A DNA stretch of 64,000 nt from Acorus gramineus (taxonomy: Eukaryota > Streptophyta > Magnoliopsida > Acorales > Acoraceae): contig JAUJYN010000012.1 in NCBI GenBank assembly GCA_030737835.1, positions 6,057,943-6,121,942 on the forward strand, in the 5' to 3' direction. A model generated the notes under the pieces. That model made no database searches, was not told the origin of the DNA, and saw only the letters and a list, made by a program, of their open reading frames with translations. The translations under genes were made by a program, and so were the position numbers. This document shows, one piece after another, positions 57,895-64,000 of this stretch (positions are counted from its first letter, which is position 1; the number at the start of each line of letters is the position of its first letter).

Positions 57895-58740
57895 ATTTTT
57901 ATTTTTTTGAGATAAACGGTAGACAATCAGCCTCCAATTTCATAAATTGTAGAATGATATATGCTCAATACAGAGCAAAAACTAGAAAAGCGTTAGAACA
58001 ATGAAAAGTAAAAACCTGCAGGAAAAAAACTCCCTAGTAGAAGAGATCTCTACTACAGAAGCACCCAGGTAAAACCTCAATAACTACTCCTGAATCTCGA
58101 TTTAGCCATGTATCAATCGAACCGAGGTCGTCAATGCACAGAAACAACCCCAATCACAAATGCAATAATAGATCACCACCTCCCATATAATTTATGCATA
58201 GGGTGTGTGAACCTTAAACAGGGCTTGATTTCTAGCAAGCCACACCGACCATGCCAATGCAGGAACAAATGATTGTGAAATCTTAGCAGCTTTGTTTCTA
58301 TCACCCTAAATTTGGAGTCGTTTCCCAACCTCCCACATCTCTTCCATCGTTGCAAAAGCGACCCTCATTCCTGTAGCAGCACCCAACCATTGCCAAACCT
58401 GTCTCACTAGAGGGCAAGTGACAAACGAAAGATGTACTGTTTCCAGTTCCAACCGACATAGCACGCAACAAGTATATCAATCCCTTGCGTCCAGCTCACT
58501 CGATGGACCTTCGTTAGAATATTCCCCATGTAGGTGTCCACTGTTGAAGGATGAAAGGCTGATCGCCAATGCCCAAGGGCTGCCTTCAAGGACTGCTTGG
58601 AGGTAATCTTCATTATCAAAGCTCACAATGAAAAAGCATTTTTCCTTTGAGCAAACAGTTGATATCTATGAAGGGCTTCTATGGCCTCTTAAGGAACTAC
58701 AAAAAGGAAGAGTGCGCCAAACATTTTTTGATGATGTACG
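57895..58740 (-). mobile_element. LINE 3' fragment (zinc-binding region)
   Basis: On the minus strand about 58620-58440 reads LKAALGHWRSAFHPSTVDTYMG. The next parts (VWQWLGAATGMRVAFATMEEMWEV, LARNQALFKVHTP) continue to about 58190. T-rich 57895-57910 marks the reversed 3' end. Frames change, and no RNase H is present. It resembles the lineage of 24068-24900. Confidence 0.65.
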
Positions 58741-58907
58741 CTAAGGAGATCACCATTCGTTGAGAGAACTTTTTTTTGTTCGATTGGTAATGATCGTATT
58801 ACTGAGGAACTAACAAATGTACAAAGGGAGGAAAATTAAAGAAGGGAAAAAAAAGGGTTACAAAACAATGAGGAACACTGGATTTTTTCAAGGGGCAGTA
58901 TCCAATA

Positions 58908-61900
58908 TCATTTACTTACTCTGATAGTGTCTTTGCCTTCTTTATCGTCCTTTAATATTTTGAGTAGGTCCGGCCAAAAGTTTGATTCTTCATCAAATAG
59001 AGATTGAAAGGCAACAAGGTGATCCGCCACTTGGTTTCCCTCTCGATATACATGTGTGGCTTTCCCTTCCGCGAGGGATGCAGAAAGTGTAGAGAATGTT
59101 CTTAAATCGCTAAAAGCCATCCACGGGATGGTACCCTGACCATGAATCCAAGCAATAACAGTAGTGGAGTCTGATTCCAGCCACACTCGTTGGAGATAGC
59201 AGCAGCCCTCCCTTTAGTTCTAGGAGGTTGATGGAGGCTGCCTAGACCCTAGCAGACAGAGCTTTGAGATAGTTTCCTTAATGATCTCGGACAAGAGCTC
59301 CGTATGCAAAGCAATCATCGGATCACAATCCATCTTAGTTGAGTTTCAACCAGCCTTCCTCTGGAACCTCCCAAGTGTGTTCTTTTTTAATCACCTTCTT
59401 AAGATGAACCGAAAGCCTCAAAGGAGAACACATTTTGACTGTGACCGAAGTGGATACATCTTCAAAGTTTTCCCCCGTAAAGGCTGCTCTTGTTGCTGAT
59501 AGAATTCGATGAACTACCAGCGGCTTATAACATCTATTGTTCCTGAAAATCCTATCGTTTCGTTCAAGCCAAATAGACCACATAGTCTAAGTGAGGAGAA
59601 AGTGCAGGACCTTTTTTTCAGTTTTAGTAGTGCCAATAGATATGAACCATGTAAAGTGAGCTGGGAGGGATTGAAATCCTACATGGGATGCACCAAGAGA
59701 CTTTGTGAGTGCTTTCCAAATATATGCTGAGAAGGGGCAGCTCAAGAACATATGAACTACACATTCTAAACCCGTAGAACATAACAAACAATTATTGTTT
59801 TGGACCAGATGGCAGGTTAAGAGTCTCTAGAGGGTTGGAAGTCTGTCAAGTGCCGCTTGCCAACAAAGGTGACTTCTTCTTTGTGGTTGGACCGACCTCC
59901 AGATTTCTTTTGTCCAGACAGCTGATGTTCCTTTTTTATGAATATTTTTCCAGGCCGATGAATATGAGATTTTCCTTGTCTTTAAACCTGTCCAAACCAA
60001 AATATCCCTCCCATCTCCTCCCATTTCAAGTTCTGTAATAACCTCCCATAAAGCGCCCTGATCCGATGGCCATCTGTCTGGTTAATGCCATTTTCCATCT
60101 CGGAAAAGAGTACTAAGCGAAACTGTTTTTGGGGGAACCCAACAAAGAAGTGTCGTTCCCTGAAAGTGATGTTGTAGACAAAACCCTTATAACCAAGGAT
60201 CGGTCCAAAGATTGATAGTTTCCCCAAAGAATATAACACATTTTGTAGCCCTTCTAATCCAAGAACCTGCATGCATAATAGATTTCCAGACACTGGAGGT
60301 AGTGGCCATTGGTGTAGTCGACCAAATATTTGTTTTCAAAAGATATTTTTTCCTCATCCATGACACCCATAGAGATTGATGCTCCAAGACTAGCTCCCAA
60401 AACCGAACTCCCATGTCAGCTTCATTCCATTCACGCAATCGCCTAAGACCAAGACCCCCCTCCACTTTAGGTAAACATACTTGCACCCATTTCACTGCAC
60501 ATTTGTATGAGTTGCTGCTGTCTCCAGCCCAAAGGAAGCTGCAGAGAAGTTGTTCGATGACCTTATGGATCTTTTTTGGAAGGGAGAAGCTTGCAGTCCA
60601 ATAGTAGCTAAAGCTCTACAGCATTGAGTGGACTAACTCAAGTCTACCCGCTTTCGAGAGTAGTGAGGAGGACCAAGAGTGTATCTTTTTATGATTGTCA
60701 ATGAGAGGCATACACATAGAATGAGTAAGTGATTTCTGAGTGAGCAGCAGGCCATGGTGTCTTACTGGGAGATGACATAAGGGAATACACAAGATGCGCA
60801 CAAATTCAGAGTCATCGCGGGAGAAGAATAGCTGGCTTTTATGAGGATTGAGTTGGAGGCCGGACCATTGAGACAAAGAGAGGAGAAATGAGCGCATGCC
60901 ATGTGCGGAGGATGATTCACCATCATTAAAAATGATCAAGTTATCGGCGAAGGAGAGGTAAGAAATATTCAATTCAGGCCTGAGGTATAAACCGATTGTT
61001 CCCTTGGCAATAGCTTGTTCAATCTGTACTAAAAGGGCCTGCATTGTGATTACAAATAATAACAGGGAAAGCAGGTCTCCCTGATGAAGACCACATCGAG
61101 CACCAAAGAAGCCTTGCGGACTCCCATTGATTAAGACTGAGAAAGAAGTTGTCTGTATACATTGAAGAATAAGATGAATCCAGTAGGAAGGAAAGTTCAT
61201 ACCTCTCAAGACCATTTCCAAGAATTCCCATCGCACGCTGTCGAAAGCTTTCTGCAAGGTCAAGTTTGAGGGAAGAACGCCCTTTGGTTGAAGGGGAGTT
61301 TAAAGACCAAGTGAGCTCATGTGCTAAAAGGGTGTTGTGCACAATATTCCAACCTCTCACAAAGGCAGACTGGTTTGAGCTGATCAGTCTGGGGAGGACT
61401 AGTTGCATTCCTTCAGCCATGAGCTTTGTGATTGTTTTATAAACCACATTGCATAGGGAAATAGGCTGAAAGTTGTCAAAAGATTCCGCATGCTTGACTT
61501 TCGGGATGAGTGAGATAAAGGTGTGATTCAACTGCTTTTGGAGATGGCCTGTGTGGAAGAAAGAGTGGACAGCAGCCAGAAAATCAGACTTGACAACATT
61601 CCAAAATTTTGAAAAAATTGGGCTAAGAAACCATCTGGACCCAGGCTGCCTTGAGAGTTCATGGAGAAAGGGACCTGTTTAATTTCTGCATCTACGACTG
61701 GGGCAGACAATAAATCCCTTTCCGAATTGGTGAGAGAGACCAAATTGTCCACATGTGGAACCGAAGTACATACCTTTGTGTTTAAGAGAGTTCTATAATA
61801 GTCCACAGCGAAGGCTTTGATAAAACATGGGTCTTTGGAGGAGGTGCCATCAGCTAGCAAGACCTTTCTGATGGATTTTTTTGTGAGTCTTGATTTAATG

Positions 61901-62997
61901 GATGAGTAGAAGAAATTGGAGTTCCTATCTCCCTCAGAAAGCCAAAGTTGACGAAACTTTTGTCTCAAGAAAGACTCTTCGCGCTGTAGCATGGGAAGGT
62001 ATTCAGATTTGGCATCCCTTTCAAGTTCCAGAAAGGCTTGATTTGCAAGGTCTGCTAGAGCTTCATTTTGTATTAATTCGGGCCTTTGTCTGCAGTTTTG
62101 AAGAGAGGACTGAATGGGACAAAAGACTTCCTTATTCCAGTCTTTTAGGACTATCTTCAGCTGTTGCAACTTTTTTGCAAGAATAAACATTGGGGAGTCA
62201 CTGACTTGGATGCACCAAGCCTTTTGTACCACCATTTCGAATCCTGGATTGAGTTCCCAGGCAGCAAAGTATTTGAAAGGTCGAGGGCCCGATGGGAATG
62301 GTGGGTTCGGGATGACTTGAAGAGGAGTGTGATCAGAGAGACCAAAAGGGTGATATTGCACATAACCATTTGTGTTCCCATGTAGCTAGGACAAGTTAAC
62401 TAACACCCGATCCAACTTGCAAACAATATGCTGATCTTGATTGTTACTCCAAGAAAAGCTAGAACCCATAGTCTGGATGTCGTGATGATGACAGGTTGAA
62501 AGATAGTCATTGAATCTTGACATGCGTCTAGAATGAATCATATTGCTTCCCAGTTTTTCATGACAATATCGAATCTCATTGAAGTCACCCCCAATAAGCC
62601 ACTAATCTTGGGCGACAGACTGAGTTAGACCACATAGATCCTGCCATAAAATCAATCGCTCCGAAGCAAGATTTGAGGCATATATAGCAGTGAGGAAAAA
62701 TTCTTGTGAACCGGAAACAGGGGATACTTTGCAATGTAGGAATTATGGGGAGGATGCCAATAATTGAACATGCCCAAGCGCCGGTTGCCATAAGATCCAA
62801 ATCCTACCCCTTTGAAGAGGATTGATAATTTTATAGTGCGGGAGAATATTTTGACTGATTCTATTCACATTGAGCTAAACAACTTTTGTTTCGACAAGAC
62901 AAACTATAGGGGAGATAGTTTTGCTCAAGAAATTCTTTATATCGTGTTGCTTTTCCTGGCTGTTGAGGCCTCGAACATTCCAAAAAAGAGAGTTCAT
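58908..62997 (-). pseudogene. LINE ORF2 (endonuclease, RT, zinc-binding region, RNase H), broken
   Basis: Endonuclease: from Met 62997 (SLFWNVRGLNSQEKQHDIKN, ETKV) to GGDFNEIRY (about 62600) and LSDHTPLQV (about 62330). An in-frame TAG follows ETKVV near 62850. 62361-61528 is an open linker ending SLGPDGFLAQFFQNFG. RT: NHTFISLIPKVKHAESFDNF, QPISLCNVVYKTITK, TLQKAFDSVRWEFLEMVL, GLHQGDLLSLLLFV, YLSFADNLIIF (FADN in place of the catalytic FADD). Zinc-binding region about 59790-59560 (CVVHMFLSCPFSAYIWKAL, SIWLERNDRIF). RNase H end 59186-58908 (WLESDSTTVIAWIHGQG, THVYREGNQVADHLV). Frames change near 61530, 61250, 60620 and 59580. The FADN change alone would inactivate RT. Confidence 0.85.
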
Positions 62998-63021
62998 TGT
63001 AAAATTGAGGAGGGTCGCAAA

Positions 63022-64000
63022 TTACTCCATATATGACCTGGTGCTCTTCTTCCCAGAAGGTGCACCTTTGGAGATTGTTTTATTTTTCTTTGGGGGTTGG
63101 GGAGGTCCACCACCTTTGTGTTTTGATTTATGAATTCTCCCACTACCCTGCTTTACTCGGGCAGTATGACTAATCAAGGGAGTCTCCAAGGAGGTCAAGA
63201 AACGGTCAATCTCAAGGGGGATGTCAACCAATGGTAGGTTCACCACCTCACTGAGCAGGGTAGGAGATTCAAAGAGGTAGGAGGGAGGGAAAATCTCATT
63301 TTGGTTAACATTGTTTGCTGTGGATTGGAAATTTTCATGTGTAACAAAGTGCATGGACTGAGTTTGGGAGGGTTCCCCACTAGATTGAGATCTAGTGAGG
63401 ATTCTTTGGCTTGGCCCTATGACTGTCGCTGTTAGAGGAAGAGTTGGAGGAATAGTATTTGTTGGTGGAGAGATAGTTGAAGGGAAATGATTTGCTTGTG
63501 GAGGGATAGTTGAAGGGATAGGATTAGTTTGTGGTGCTGAGTTTCCCTCTATTGTGGAGGAGATGCTTGCTTCATTTGGCTGAACCGATGATGCTGGGTG
63601 CTTCACATTGTTTTTTATATTAACAGGTGTTGATTTTTCCTCAGTTGCTTCTATGAGGGGCTCATCCTCTTCGGGGATATCTTGGACAATGGTAAATTTG
63701 TTTGCAGAAGGTGGTGAAACCATACTGTTTGGCTGAGAGGTTGAGATGGGATCTATAACATCGACATACTGCTTTCCTTTTGGATTGGTGATGGATCTGG
63801 AGACTTCTATCCATTGAGGGACAAACTTTTCTTTCCCCTTAGAGGTGGTTGTTGTTGCTAATGTCTTTCTGCCTTCGTCTGTGTTTGGGACTTCAACGGT
63901 GGGTTTCATTACACAACCTGCCTCATCATAACTAAAAGTTTTGGTAATATTTGCAAGCATGTGGTTTCCAGTCGTAGTCGACCTTAAAGGATTCACGAAT
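63022..64000 (-). CDS. LINE ORF1, C-terminal part (cut by window edge)
   Basis: The minus strand is open from the window edge to the stop at 63022. What is visible is the region after the zinc knuckle: low in complexity, rich in Pro, Thr and Ser (NSAPQTNPIPSTIPPQANHF and two similar units), with PPSYLFESPTLLSEVVNLPL and a basic tail (RIHKSKHKGGGPPQPPKKNK). The same block appears in ORF1 of the 33-kb LINE (FPPSFMFDPGISLEVCV). ORF1 binds LINE RNA. The DUF4283 domain should lie just outside the window. Confidence 0.75.
   Translation of the reverse strand, partial: FVNPLRSTTTGNHMLANITKTFSYDEAGCVMKPTVEVPNTDEGRKTLATTTTSKGKEKFVPQWIEVSRSITNPKGKQYVDVIDPISTSQPNSMVSPPSANKFTIVQDIPEEDEPLIEATEEKSTPVNIKNNVKHPASSVQPNEASISSTIEGNSAPQTNPIPSTIPPQANHFPSTISPPTNTIPPTLPLTATVIGPSQRILTRSQSSGEPSQTQSMHFVTHENFQSTANNVNQNEIFPPSYLFESPTLLSEVVNLPLVDIPLEIDRFLTSLETPLISHTARVKQGSGRIHKSKHKGGGPPQPPKKNKTISKGAPSGKKSTRSYME

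Larger units (their letters stand above)
58769..64000 (-). mobile_element. Near full-length L1-clade LINE (5' end beyond the window)
   Basis: The 3' T-run (tail reversed) is at 58769-58777. ORF1 runs from the window edge to its stop at 63022, and ORF2 starts 24 bp later at Met 62997. ORF2 parts all follow in order: endonuclease, RT, zinc-binding region and RNase H (to 58908). Several stops and frameshifts are present, so it is no longer active. It is the best source for the order of parts seen in the shorter LINEs in this window. Confidence 0.9.

Overview
This window is plant nuclear DNA, most likely from a flowering plant. It is AT-rich, its genes carry short introns with GT...AG junctions, and its mobile elements are typical plant families: L1-clade LINEs with a terminal RNase H domain, Tat-clade Ty3/gypsy and Ty1/copia elements, and MULE, Tourist-like and other small terminal-inverted-repeat (TIR) elements. 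Few host genes are present. Two look intact: LEA_2/NHL-type membrane proteins at 21863-22495 (minus) and 49118-49741 (plus). A third copy at 6953-7602 carries a frameshift, and only the last codons and 3' flank of a fourth remain at 31130-31553. A small two-exon secreted-type gene is proposed at 3910-4453 (minus).

Layout: 1-3.8 kb holds LINE pieces, one copy of a 200-bp repeat named Rep-A here, and a Tourist-like MITE. 3.9-7.6 kb holds the small gene, a SINE-like piece, a LINE with target-site duplication (TSD) that landed in the 3' flank of LEA_2 copy 1, and copy 1. 7.6-11.6 kb holds a broken Tat-clade fossil with tandem repeats and an antisense ORF region, Rep-A copy 2, an LTR-like piece and a LINE RT piece. 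11.6-15.3 kb is AT-rich with a TIR element and a CACTA-like end. 15.87-21.23 kb is a complete MULE whose 9-bp TSD is perfect; it sits in the 3' flank of LEA_2 copy 2. 22.6-23.1 kb is a MITE just upstream of the copy 2 promoter. 24-31 kb holds a LINE piece, a broken copia fossil and Rep-A copy 3 split by an 801-bp TIR element. 31-36 kb holds LEA_2 copy 3 and an internally deleted LINE. 37.2-47.9 kb is a nearly whole, young Tat-clade element with two LTRs and a 5-bp TSD. 48-55 kb holds another MITE, LEA_2 copy 4, a tRNA-Glu-like relic and LINE and SINE pieces. 55-64 kb is a run of minus-strand LINEs, the last nearly full length and cut by the window edge.

The most interesting unit is the MULE. 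By joining exons at GT...AG sites I read an uninterrupted 921-residue MuDR-type transposase on the minus strand. Facing it on the plus strand is a 116-residue protein with a GRF-type zinc finger and a C-terminal membrane helix. The convergent two-gene plan resembles maize MuDR (mudrA/mudrB), but the second protein is of a different kind. The paralogous LEA_2 3' flanks at 31.3 and 49.9 kb preserve the empty insertion site. The second notable signal is that all three Rep-A copies carry a motif resembling the plant snRNA upstream sequence element followed by a TATA box.
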